The notes below the pieces were generated by a model that did no database searches, had not been told where the DNA came from, and saw nothing but the letters and a program-made list of their open reading frames with translations. Positions 7,542 to 13,991 of a stretch of 18,563 nucleotides of DNA are shown piece by piece. The first letter of the stretch is position 1. Each line of letters starts with the position of its first letter. The translations under genes and the position numbers were made by a program. This DNA is from Marinilabiliaceae bacterium (lineage in GTDB: Bacteria; Bacteroidota; Bacteroidia; Bacteroidales; Marinilabiliaceae): positions 1-18,563 of the forward strand of contig JALVBA010000316.1 in the NCBI GenBank assembly GCA_027010905.1, read 5' to 3'.

Positions 7542-8667
7542 TGCTCTTTAGCGCTTCAATCAACCTGTTATTCTCCTCTGCCGTACCTACCGTAATGCGA
7601 AGGCAACCTTCACAAAGTGCAACTTTTGAGCGGTCGCGGATTATCAATTTACGGTCGACCATAAAATTATACACATCAACCGGTTTTTCAACTTTTACGA
7701 GCAGGAAATTTGCATCCGAGGGGTAAATCTTTTTTATTAATGGATTTTTTTCAAAAGCCACTGTCAGCCTCCTCTTCTCTTTCAAAATAGTATCAACCCA
7801 CTTCTGTTTCTGCTCCTCATTCTCAAGAAGCTCCAAAGCTTTCTGCTGAGTAAGGATATTTACATTGTAGGGATACTTTATTTTGCTCAACACAGAGATT
7901 ATCTCCTCGGTAGCAAAAGCCATGCCAAGACGAATTGCTGCCACACCCCAAGCTTTAGAGAATGTTTGGAGGATAACGAGATTGGGGTAGTTTACTGGTT
8001 TTTTAAGAAGGGATTTGTCTGGAGCAAAATCGATGTAAGCCTCATCAACCACAACAATACCGTTAAATCCATCAATAACCCTGACAATCTCCTGCTCAAC
8101 AAAACAGTTGGCTGTGGGGTTGTTGGGAGAACAGATGAAAATCATCTTTGTATTTTCGTTAACAGCATTAAGAAGTGCATCAGCATCAAGTTCAAAATCC
8201 GGCGTGAGTAACACCCGTTTCACCTCAACATCGTTAATATCAGCACAAACCTGGTACATCCCGTAGGTAGGGTCGATGGATACTACGTTGTCTTTTCCGG
8301 GAATACAGAAAGCCCTGAACAGAAGATCTATCGCCTCGTCGCTACCGTTACCGAGAAAGATATTTTTAGGATTAACACCTTTCAAATCTCCTATCTTCTT
8401 CTTCAGCTCTTGCTGATAGGGGTCGGGATACCTATTGTAGGGAGCATTGAATGGGTTTTCGTTGGCATCAAAGAAGAGAGCATCTGCTCCGCTAAACTCA
8501 TCGCGAGCTGAGGAGTAGGGTTTGAGAGATGCGATATTGGGACGTAGAAATGAGGAAAGAGTGAAAGCCGCCCTCTTATCTTCCGCCTTAGCGGAACCGG
8601 CATCCCTAAGGGGGGAAGGTGTTTGGCTATTGTTGAATTCTCTTTTTGATTTATCCTTTTGTTTCAT
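7531..8667 (-). CDS. hisC: Histidinol-phosphate aminotransferase
   Basis: PLP-dependent class I/II aminotransferase converting imidazole-acetol phosphate to histidinol phosphate. It has 378 residues. DANENPFN is at 67-74, SPNNPT at 180-185, VVDEAYIDF at 206-214, the PLP-binding Lys is K238 in QTFSKAWG, and the phosphate-binding Arg is R246 in AAIRLGMA. The usual HisC N-terminus (about FLRPNIASLKPY) starts near residue 40. The first 39 residues are an extension whose positions 18-34 come from palindromic repeat copy B. The ATG at 8667 is the only usual start in frame upstream of the repeat. The C-terminal SPL and the stop codon lie in repeat copy C. It is separated from hisD by an unusual 354 bp, and from hisB by 70 bp. 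Confidence 0.95.
   Translation of the reverse strand: MKQKDKSKREFNNSQTPSPLRDAGSAKAEDKRAAFTLSSFLRPNIASLKPYSSARDEFSGADALFFDANENPFNAPYNRYPDPYQQELKKKIGDLKGVNPKNIFLGNGSDEAIDLLFRAFCIPGKDNVVSIDPTYGMYQVCADINDVEVKRVLLTPDFELDADALLNAVNENTKMIFICSPNNPTANCFVEQEIVRVIDGFNGIVVVDEAYIDFAPDKSLLKKPVNYPNLVILQTFSKAWGVAAIRLGMAFATEEIISVLSKIKYPYNVNILTQQKALELLENEEQKQKWVDTILKEKRRLTVAFEKNPLIKKIYPSDANFLLVKVEKPVDVYNFMVDRKLIIRDRSKVALCEGCLRITVGTAEENNRLIEALKSSPL
8567..8619. repeat. C/G-rich palindromic repeat, copy B (in frame in hisC)
   Basis: 53 bp with the same layout as copy A: GCCGCCCTC at one end, CTAAGGGGGGAAGG at the other, and an inner hairpin TTCCGC-CTTA-GCGGAA. On the minus strand in the hisC frame it gives SPLRDAGSAKAEDKRAA, 13 of 17 residues identical to the HisB insertion. 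Confidence 0.8.
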
Positions 8668-8691
8668 GTGACTAATAATTTGGCTCTATGT

Positions 8692-8699
8692 CAAACATA
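8692..8699 (-). promoter_or_regulatory. Possible internal -7 element before hisC
   Basis: The minus strand reads TATGTTTG, an exact TAnnTTTG, 24 bp before the hisC ATG, inside a small palindrome CTATG-TTTGA-CATAG. No TTTG is found at the -33 distance. It would let hisCB be transcribed separately from hisGD, which the long gap makes attractive, but it is weak evidence. Confidence 0.3.
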
Positions 8700-8720
8700 G
8701 TGGTTATATCTAAATAATCC

Positions 8721-8765
8721 TTCCTTTTTTGCCTTGATGCAAAAAAGGAACAAAAAAAATCAAGG
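8721..8765. repeat. AT-rich hairpin repeat with alternative pairings
   Basis: TTCCTTTTTTGC (8721-8732) pairs perfectly with GCAAAAAAGGAA (8739-8750) around a CTTGAT loop. The loop with its flanking base (CCTTGAT, 8732-8738) can instead pair with ATCAAGG (8759-8765), so two mutually exclusive stems are possible. The sequence resembles the element at 15334-15401. Confidence 0.65.
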
Positions 8766-8790
8766 CTTATTTCTGATAGTACTTTCCGTA

Positions 8791-8865
8791 TGATTAAAGA
8801 TTAAGTTCGTTTGGGTGATCTCCTCATATCTTCGGAGCTTCCCAATCTCCCTAAATCTTCAATCA
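8791..8865. repeat. 75-nt nested stem-loop in the hisD-hisC gap
   Basis: Three stems stack: TGATTAAAGATTAAG (8791-8805) with CTAAATCTTCAATCA (8851-8865), 13 of 15 paired; TTGGG (8811-8815) with CCCAA (8841-8845); and CTCC (8820-8823) with GGAG (8834-8837). They are separated by near-symmetric internal loops. The gap holds no coding potential that I can support. Confidence 0.6.
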
Positions 8866-8877
8866 CACTCCAAGCAC

Positions 8878-8894
8878 TCCCGATTAAATCGGGA
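8878..8894. repeat. Short perfect palindrome TCCCGAT-TAA-ATCGGGA
   Basis: A 7-bp perfect stem with a 3-nt loop. The same TCCCGAT/ATCGGGA pair recurs as the outer arms of the hairpin at 16704-16753 between the tRNA genes. The rest of the gap down to 9021 is AT-rich with no further structure noticed. Confidence 0.5.
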
Positions 8895-9021
8895 AGAAAG
8901 AGGCCGCAAAAAAACAGAGTTGTCTATTTATATTCAAAATCCTTAATACTAATATTGCTTTTCACTCACTACAAACGACATAGATCCAAAAATTTGTTCA
9001 CTAATTAACGCGAATATTTTG

Positions 9022-10302
9022 TTATCGATTGTTTAATCTCAACGTCACTGCATTTTTATGTGCATCAAGGTGCTCTGCTGCTGCCATAGTTTCAATCACC
9101 GGACCCAATGCTTTTAATCCCTCTTGTGATATTTTCTGATAGGTAATCTTCTTTACAAAACTACCGAGGTTTACACCGCTGTATGCTCTGGCATAACCAT
9201 TCGTCGGCAAGGTATGATTTGTGCCTGACGCATAATCTCCGGCACTCTCGGGCGTGTAGTTTCCTAAGAAAACAGAGCCTGCATTAACTATTCTGCCGGC
9301 AATTGATTCGTCATTCTCCATCGAGATAATCAGGTGTTCGGGTGCGTAGGTGTTTGTTAGTTCAACCATCTCATCAACACTGTTAAGCAAAATTATGCGA
9401 CTATTATCAAGTGCTTTTTCTGCTATCTCTTTTCGGGAGAGCTCTGCCAGCTGCTTATCAACGGCCTTCTCAACTTCTCCTGTCAATTTCTCACTTGTAG
9501 TTAGAAAAATTACCTGACTATCGGCACCATGCTCTGCCTGCGACAGGAGGTCGGCTGCGATGAACTCAGCATTTGCTGTGTCGTCAGCCATAACCAGCAC
9601 TTCAGAGGGGCCGGCAGGCATATCGATAGCCACATCCTTGAGGCTGACTAACTGTTTGGCTGCCATCACAAACTGATTTCCGGGGCCAAAAATTTTGTAA
9701 ACATTGGGGATAGTCTCAGTACCGTATGCCATTGCACCGATAGCCTGAATACCTCCGGCCTTAAATATTTTAGTAACACCCACGAGTGATGCCGTGTAGA
9801 GTATTGCCGAATCAATCTCGCCGCTTTTCGATGGCGGCGTGCACAAAACAATTTCGTTACATCCGGCTATCTTTGCCGGTATTGCCAACATCAGAACAGT
9901 AGAGAAAAGAGGTGCTGAACCACCGGGAATGTACAATCCCACCTTTTCAACGGCTACACTCTTTTGCCAACACTTAACCCCGGGCATGGTTTCAAGAAAC
10001 CTCTCGCTCTCTTTTTGTATTGCATGAAACCTCTCAATGTTTTTCTTTGCTGTTTTTATCGCCTCTTTCAACCTTTCCGGCACAAGAGTCGATGCTTTCG
10101 CAATCTCCTCTTCTGACACCTGCATCTCAGAAACCTCAACACCATCAAACTTTTTGGTGTATCTCCTCACTGCATCATCTCCGCTTTGTTGTACGTCATC
10201 CAGTACGGCTCTGACTGTCCCAAAGAGTTCAGTGACGTCGTTCTCCGGTCTTTTCAGGAGAGAAGACCACGTTGCCTTTGTGGGGTGTTTTGTTGTATTC
10301 AT
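9022..10302 (-). CDS. hisD: Histidinol dehydrogenase
   Basis: Zinc- and NAD-dependent enzyme that oxidises L-histidinol to L-histidine in two steps. Its motifs are GLYIPGGSAPLFSTV, the glycine-rich KAGGIQAIGAMAYGT and FGPGNQFVMAAKQ, DMPAGPSEVLVMAD, LLSQAEHGADSQ (zinc-ligand Gln and His), YAPEHLIIS (catalytic Glu-His) and ESAGDYASGTNHTLPT (zinc-ligand Asp). HLDAHKNAV near the C-terminus carries the last zinc ligand. I place the start at the ATG at 10302 (MNTTKHPTKATW, 426 residues). An in-frame ATG at 10371 exists, but the 23 residues it would add are encoded by two intergenic hairpins. It is second in the operon. Confidence 0.95.
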   Translation of the reverse strand: MNTTKHPTKATWSSLLKRPENDVTELFGTVRAVLDDVQQSGDDAVRRYTKKFDGVEVSEMQVSEEEIAKASTLVPERLKEAIKTAKKNIERFHAIQKESERFLETMPGVKCWQKSVAVEKVGLYIPGGSAPLFSTVLMLAIPAKIAGCNEIVLCTPPSKSGEIDSAILYTASLVGVTKIFKAGGIQAIGAMAYGTETIPNVYKIFGPGNQFVMAAKQLVSLKDVAIDMPAGPSEVLVMADDTANAEFIAADLLSQAEHGADSQVIFLTTSEKLTGEVEKAVDKQLAELSRKEIAEKALDNSRIILLNSVDEMVELTNTYAPEHLIISMENDESIAGRIVNAGSVFLGNYTPESAGDYASGTNHTLPTNGYARAYSGVNLGSFVKKITYQKISQEGLKALGPVIETMAAAEHLDAHKNAVTLRLNNR

Positions 10303-10320
10303 AGTGTAGTTGTTGTTTTT

Positions 10321-10364
10321 CCGTGGGCTTTGCCCACGGTTATAACATATCGCCCCTATGGGGC
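10321..10364. repeat. Double-hairpin element between hisG and hisD
   Basis: CCGTGGGC-TTT-GCCCACGG (10321-10339, perfect 8-bp stem) is followed 12 bp later by GCCCC-TAT-GGGGC (10352-10364, 5-bp stem). No T-run follows in the minus direction, so it is not a standard terminator. It resembles a dispersed GC-rich repeat and may affect mRNA processing or the hisG:hisD ratio. Confidence 0.6.
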
Positions 10365-10377
10365 TCTGCATTTATTC

Positions 10378-11238
10378 CTAAAGAATCATCTTCTCGATAG
10401 GGATGATTAAAATTCCCTCGGCGCCATAATCTTTCAATTTGCCTATCACATCCCAAAACTCCTTCTCTTTAATTACTGTATGTATTGAGCTCCAATTCTT
10501 ATCGGCCAGAGGGAGTACTGTCGGACTCTTCATACCGGGAAGAATCCTAACAATATCATCCACTTTATCGTTGGGAGCATTCAGCAGAACATACTTATTT
10601 GAGTTTGCTGTCTGCACTGCATTAAAGCGAAAAATAATCTCATCCAGCAGAGCTTGTTTCTCCGACTCCATATTCTTCTTTGCAATCAGTACTGCTTCCG
10701 ACTGCATGGCCACCTCAACCTCTTTCAGCCGATTTGCCACAAGCGTACTACCTGATGACACAATATCAAAAATAGCCTCTGCCAGACCAATGCCCGGAGC
10801 AATTTCTACAGAACCTGCAATCTCATGTATGTCGGCTTTAATACCCTGCTCATTAAAAAAGTTCTTTAGGATGTTCGGGTATGAGGTGGCAATTTTCTTA
10901 CCATCAAAAAAATTGAGATCAAAGTACTCCTGCGCCTTGGGAATGGCGAGTGAGAGTCTACACTTCCCAAATCCCAGTTTCCGTGAGACATTAACATCAT
11001 AACCCTTTTCGTACATCTCATTCTCACCCACAATGCCAATATCAGCAACACCATTGGCTACAGTTTGCGGTATGTCATCATCGCGGAGGAAAAGTACTTC
11101 GATAGGGAAGCCCGGTGATGATGCTACCAACTTACCGCTTCCTACATTGAACTTAATTCCCGCTTCCTTGAACAGTTTCATCGAGTCTTCGTTTAACCGC
11201 CCCTTCTTCTGTAATGCAATTCTAATTTTTGTTTCCAT
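10378..11238 (-). CDS. hisG: ATP phosphoribosyltransferase, long form
   Basis: First committed step of histidine synthesis: ATP plus PRPP to phosphoribosyl-ATP. It has 286 residues, the long form. IRIALQKKGRL at 5-15 and ADIGIVGENE at 65-74 belong to the catalytic lobes. The PRPP-binding loop is IFDIVSSGSTLVANRLKEVE at 156-175. Residues from about 208 on (KYVLLNAP, LPGMKSPTVLPL, WDVIGKLKDYGAEGILIIPIEKMIL) form the ACT-like regulatory domain that binds histidine in this form, so feedback inhibition by histidine is expected. No hisZ is needed. It is the first structural gene after the attenuator. Confidence 0.96.
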   Translation of the reverse strand: METKIRIALQKKGRLNEDSMKLFKEAGIKFNVGSGKLVASSPGFPIEVLFLRDDDIPQTVANGVADIGIVGENEMYEKGYDVNVSRKLGFGKCRLSLAIPKAQEYFDLNFFDGKKIATSYPNILKNFFNEQGIKADIHEIAGSVEIAPGIGLAEAIFDIVSSGSTLVANRLKEVEVAMQSEAVLIAKKNMESEKQALLDEIIFRFNAVQTANSNKYVLLNAPNDKVDDIVRILPGMKSPTVLPLADKNWSSIHTVIKEKEFWDVIGKLKDYGAEGILIIPIEKMIL

Positions 11239-11302
11239 TTTCTATTTTTTTGTCTGCCCCCCTCAATCCCCCCTTAGGGGGGAGGAGTGCATATTTTTTC
11301 AT
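11222..11302 (-). CDS. Possible short ORF overlapping the hisG start
   Basis: ATG at 11302 opens a 26-codon frame (MKKYALLPPKGGLRGADKK...) that contains palindromic repeat copy D and stops at TAG inside codons 4-6 of hisG. It lies between the attenuator T-run and hisG, so it would be transcribed only on read-through. It could couple translation into hisG or may be chance. There is no homology evidence. Confidence 0.25.
   Translation of the reverse strand: MKKYALLPPKGGLRGADKKIENGNKN
11256..11285. repeat. C/G-rich palindromic repeat, copy D
   Basis: GCCCCCCTC followed by the palindrome TCCCCCCTTAGGGGGGA and GG. It is the short form of the family, in the same orientation as copies A and B and opposite to copy C. 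It lies in the untranslated region just upstream of hisG. Confidence 0.7.
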
Positions 11303-11315
11303 TAATCTACCTCTT

Positions 11316-11347
11316 AAAAACAAAAAAGGCTCACCAACCGGCAAGCC
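11316..11347 (-). terminator. his attenuator terminator
   Basis: On the minus strand GGCTTGCC-GGTT-GGTGAGCC forms an 8-bp stem (two G-U pairs) followed by TTTTTTGTTTTT. The segment TTGCCGGTT (11336-11344) can instead pair with GGCCGGTGA just after the leader-peptide stop (11376-11384), giving a mutually exclusive antiterminator. It stands 37 nt after the hisL stop and 78 nt before hisG. Confidence 0.8.
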
Positions 11348-11383
11348 CCATAAATATATCTTTTAAGACAATAATTCACCGGC

Positions 11384-11437
11384 CTACCGCATTAGCAGGA
11401 AATGATGGTGATGAATATGGTGTCTGTTTGTAATCAT
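11384..11437 (-). CDS. hisL: His operon leader peptide
   Basis: 17-codon ORF reading MITNRHHIHHHHFLLMR, with six His in seven consecutive codons, followed by TAG. It sits immediately after a strong promoter and immediately before the attenuator hairpin, upstream of hisG. By analogy with the enteric hisL, ribosome stalling at the His codons when charged tRNA-His is scarce would favour the antiterminator and allow transcription of hisGDCB. Too short for routine gene finders; the call rests on composition and position. Confidence 0.85.
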   Translation of the reverse strand: MITNRHHIHHHHFLLMR

Positions 11438-11455
11438 AATTGTAATAAATCGAAA

Positions 11456-11487
11456 CAAAAATAGAACAGATAATTATAATTACCAAA
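11456..11487 (-). promoter_or_regulatory. his operon promoter
   Basis: The minus strand reads TTTG (11487-11484), 20 bp, then TATTTTTG (11463-11456), matching both boxes of the Bacteroidota TTTG-N19/20-TAnnTTTG promoter. Transcription would start near 11450, about a dozen bases before the hisL ATG. Confidence 0.75.
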
Positions 11488-11529
11488 TAAACGCTAAAAA
11501 TAAATATGAAATCGAAGTTTGTAAGGAGT

Positions 11530-11555
11530 TCACACCTATTACGACTAATAGGGTG
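11530..11555. promoter_or_regulatory. Hairpin upstream of the secreted peroxiredoxin-like gene
   Basis: ACACCTATTA and TAATAGGGTGT pair over 10 bp with one bulged G and a CGAC loop, 19 bp before the ATG at 11574 and about 45 bp upstream of the his -33 box. It could be an operator for either divergent unit or a 5' UTR hairpin. I see no convincing promoter for the + strand gene. Confidence 0.3.
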
Positions 11556-11573
11556 TAAGAAAAAACAGTTAAC

Positions 11574-12188
11574 ATGAAAACTATCATATTTATCGCAATG
11601 GTTATCTTTTCGATAGCCAATAGTAAGGCTCAGGATATTAAAGACGTAAAGGGGTTAGAGGTTGGTGCAGAGGCACCGATGTTTAACGCAGCTGATGCAA
11701 ACAGTGGCACATTCGTTTTGAGGGATGCTTTAGAAGATGGGCCTGTAGTACTTATTTTTTATCGCGGATTCTGGTGTCCGGTCTGTAATAAGCATTTGGG
11801 TTCAATGCAGGACAGTCTGAAGATGATTGAATCGCGGGGAGCCAGAGTGATTGCTATTTCTCCTGAGAAGCCGGAGTACCTTAATGAGATGGCAAATAAA
11901 ACAGGTGCTGAGTTCACTCTTCTCTATGACGAAGGGTACAAAATTGCACAAGCATACGATGTGAATTTTATGCCCGATATGATGAATAGGCTAACATACA
12001 ACATGTTTTTGGGAGCTAATCTAAAGAAGACACATTCCGATGATTCTCAGCGACTGCCAATCCCGGCAACCTATATTGTCAGCCCCAAAGGAGAAATTAT
12101 ATGGCGCCAGTTTGACCCCGACTATCACAAACGATCTTCGGTATGTGATATACTTAACGCATTGGATAAATTTAATGGTAAAAAATAA
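11574..12188 (+). CDS. Exported peroxiredoxin-like (AhpC/TSA) protein
   Basis: 204 residues. Residues 1-19 form a signal peptide (MKTIIFIAMVIFSIANSKA, cleavage before QDIK), so it acts in the periplasm. The thioredoxin fold follows: GLEVGAEAPMFNAAD, then VVLIFYRGFWCPVCNKHL with C68 and C71 in a CPVC motif, then VIAISPEKPEYL, FTLLYDEGYKIAQAYDV and PATYIVSPKGEIIW with the cis-Pro position. The YRGFWCPVC motif is that of the PRX-like2/AhpC-TSA subgroup, where the first Cys is the likely peroxidatic residue. The substrate is unknown: peroxide reduction is inferred from the family, and a thiol-disulfide role is possible. Confidence 0.88.
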   Translation: MKTIIFIAMVIFSIANSKAQDIKDVKGLEVGAEAPMFNAADANSGTFVLRDALEDGPVVLIFYRGFWCPVCNKHLGSMQDSLKMIESRGARVIAISPEKPEYLNEMANKTGAEFTLLYDEGYKIAQAYDVNFMPDMMNRLTYNMFLGANLKKTHSDDSQRLPIPATYIVSPKGEIIWRQFDPDYHKRSSVCDILNALDKFNGKK

Positions 12189-12204
12189 TATTCCTGAATA
12201 ATAT

Positions 12205-12235
12205 TTTGATACAGTTTTGCTTTGCACTATTTTCG
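12205..12235 (+). promoter_or_regulatory. pssA promoter
   Basis: TTTG at 12205-12208, exactly 19 bp, then TATTTTCG at 12228-12235, one mismatch from TAnnTTTG. The start of transcription would be near 12242, 11 bp before the pssA ATG. It argues against the in-frame ATG at 12217, which lies upstream of that point. Confidence 0.6.
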
Positions 12236-12252
12236 TAACCAAACAAATAGTC

Positions 12253-12987
12253 ATGAGAATTGCAAAGCATATTCCAAATTTCCTTACCAGTTTGAATCTG
12301 GCCTGCGGAGCACTTGCTGTTTTTTTTGCTCTTGACGGTCATGTTGAATGGGCTGTTTGGCTGATATTTATTGGAGCACTGTTCGATTTTTCAGATGGCT
12401 TTGCTGCCAGAGCTCTTAAGGCGTACAGCGATATGGGCAAGGAGCTTGACTCACTGGCCGACCTCATCAGTTTTGGGGTTGCTCCTGCAGCAATATTTTC
12501 AACATTGGTGAAACAGCTAATAACAGGTGATGCAACCACCCCCTTTGACACATTGCTATTTTCAGACAAAGTACTTGTTCTTACACCTTTCATTCTAGTT
12601 GTGTTTTCAGGACTGAGGCTGGCAAAGTTCAATGTGGATATCAGGCAAACAGAGAGTTTTCTCGGACTCACAACCACTGCTTCCGGAATATTTACCGCAT
12701 CGTTTGCTTATATAATATTTAAACAACCGGAGATGTTTGACTGGTTGAATGTATATATCATAATTGCAATGGTTGCTTTTTTCAGTATTATGCTCGTTAG
12801 CGAAGTGCCAATGTTTTCACTGAAATTCAAAAACTTCAGGTTCAACGAAAACAGAGAACGTTTTCTCTTACTTGCCCTCGCCCTCATATTTATTGTATGG
12901 CTTGGGGTAGGAGGAATAGCAGCCACAATATTGTACTACATTCTCTACTCCACAGCAAAGTGGATTTTTACCCATAAAAATAAATAA
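12253..12987 (+). CDS. pssA: CDP-diacylglycerol--serine O-phosphatidyltransferase
   Basis: Integral membrane enzyme making phosphatidylserine, the precursor of phosphatidylethanolamine. It has 244 residues from the ATG at 12253 (MRIAKHIPNFLTSLNLACG). The CDP-alcohol phosphatidyltransferase signature D-x2-DG-x2-AR-x8-G-x3-D-x3-D is complete at 45-70 (DFSDGFAAR ... GKELDSLAD), with all metal- and CDP-binding Asp residues. About seven hydrophobic segments follow the topology of the subclass II PssA enzymes. No psd gene for the decarboxylase is in this window. It converges on the SPFH gene with a 25 bp gap. Confidence 0.95.
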   Translation: MRIAKHIPNFLTSLNLACGALAVFFALDGHVEWAVWLIFIGALFDFSDGFAARALKAYSDMGKELDSLADLISFGVAPAAIFSTLVKQLITGDATTPFDTLLFSDKVLVLTPFILVVFSGLRLAKFNVDIRQTESFLGLTTTASGIFTASFAYIIFKQPEMFDWLNVYIIIAMVAFFSIMLVSEVPMFSLKFKNFRFNENRERFLLLALALIFIVWLGVGGIAATILYYILYSTAKWIFTHKNK

Positions 12988-13012
12988 GTTGCCTAACACT
13001 CTCTATTTAGGA

Positions 13013-13831
13013 TTATTGATTTCCCAATATCAAAGGCAATCCATCTTCACCTGAGCCAATAACAATTACTTTGGCATTTGGCGATTCAGCAAGTTTAAGA
13101 GTTGCATCAATACCTTTCTGCTGAAGTATTCTATCGGTGATACTTGAGCTAAGAATCTGGTTGTACTTCGCAATTCCTTCCGCCTCAATTCTCATCCGTT
13201 CGGCCTCGCTACGCTCTTTGTCCAGCTTAAACTTATAGGCCAGTGCCTCCTGCTCTTGTTTTAGTTTATTTTCAATGGCCTCTTTTATCTGTTGAGGTAG
13301 AGTGATAGATCGTATTAACAGAGCACGCAAATCAATATCATTCTCTTTTAAGATTAAGGCTGTTTCATCTTTAATGGCATTTTCAACCTCCATCCTTTTA
13401 GTTGAAAATATCTCTTCGGCAGTATACCTTCCGGTAACACTTCTCACAGCCGACCGCACTTCAGGTATTACCAAAACATTAGAATAGTCAATACCGAAAG
13501 TCTCATGCAGATCGCCAATTTTATTATAGATAGGGTTAAACCGAATAGAGACATCCATAGAGATGGAGAGACTGTTTTTGTCTAGTACAGCCATAGTCTC
13601 CTCTCTTGTTTTCTCCATAACATCATATATAATCATCTTATTCCAGGGAGCTATAACATGGAATCCTGCTCCATAAACACTTGATTTATCTAATCCTATA
13701 GTGTATGGCTTAAAGACTATAGCTCTCTCTCCCGGCTGAAGAGTCCAGAACATTCGGCTGCCAAAGAAGAAAACAAATAGTCCGGCTGCAACTATTATTA
13801 CAATTAAAATTGGTGATAATTTCGAATTCAT
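13013..13831 (-). CDS. SPFH/band-7 (prohibitin-like) membrane protein
   Basis: 272 residues. One N-terminal membrane anchor at about 8-24 is followed by the SPFH domain from residue 30 (TLQPGERAIVFKPYTIGL, GFHVIAPWNKMIIYDV, ISMDVSIRFNP). The prohibitin-type stretch VIPEVRSAVRSVTGRYTAEEIFSTKR follows, then IDLRALLIRSITLPQQIKEAI. Residues 185-225 are a charged coiled coil (KQEQEALAYKFKLDKERSEAERMRIEAEG). The C-terminus (KVIVIGSGEDGLPLILGNQ) matches prohibitin homologues. Such proteins form large rings on membranes and often regulate FtsH-type proteases; that role is inferred from the family. No protease gene is adjacent. Confidence 0.92.
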   Translation of the reverse strand: MNSKLSPILIVIIVAAGLFVFFFGSRMFWTLQPGERAIVFKPYTIGLDKSSVYGAGFHVIAPWNKMIIYDVMEKTREETMAVLDKNSLSISMDVSIRFNPIYNKIGDLHETFGIDYSNVLVIPEVRSAVRSVTGRYTAEEIFSTKRMEVENAIKDETALILKENDIDLRALLIRSITLPQQIKEAIENKLKQEQEALAYKFKLDKERSEAERMRIEAEGIAKYNQILSSSITDRILQQKGIDATLKLAESPNAKVIVIGSGEDGLPLILGNQ

Positions 13832-13884
13832 AATATTATAATTTTAGAGTGTGAATAGATTCTTTGATTATTGTAATTACTGCA

Positions 13885-13892
13885 TAAAGATA
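13885..13892 (-). promoter_or_regulatory. Weak -7-like element before the SPFH gene
   Basis: TATCTTTA on the minus strand, one mismatch from TAnnTTTG, with TTAG about 20 bp upstream. The same TATCTTTA precedes rmuC. The rest of the 160 bp spacer (13832-13991) shows nothing else. Confidence 0.25.
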
Positions 13893-13991
13893 GCTGCATT
13901 TATTTTTAAAATCTAATTTTAGTGCTTTTCAAAGGGCTTTATCGTATGTTAACTATGTCAGGCCTATCGGACTGGATCTCTCTTTGCCATG

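Noticed and set aside
8811..9008. 65-codon plus-strand open frame in the hisD-hisC gap
   Set aside because: It is built from the palindromic repeats and has no recognisable domain.
12217..12252. Upstream in-frame ATG as the pssA start
   Set aside because: It lies between the two boxes of the likely promoter, upstream of the expected transcription start; the ATG at 12253 gives the usual N-terminus.
12988..13012. CCTAA...TTAGG hairpin between convergent pssA and the SPFH gene
   Set aside because: Five base pairs only, no T-run in either direction.
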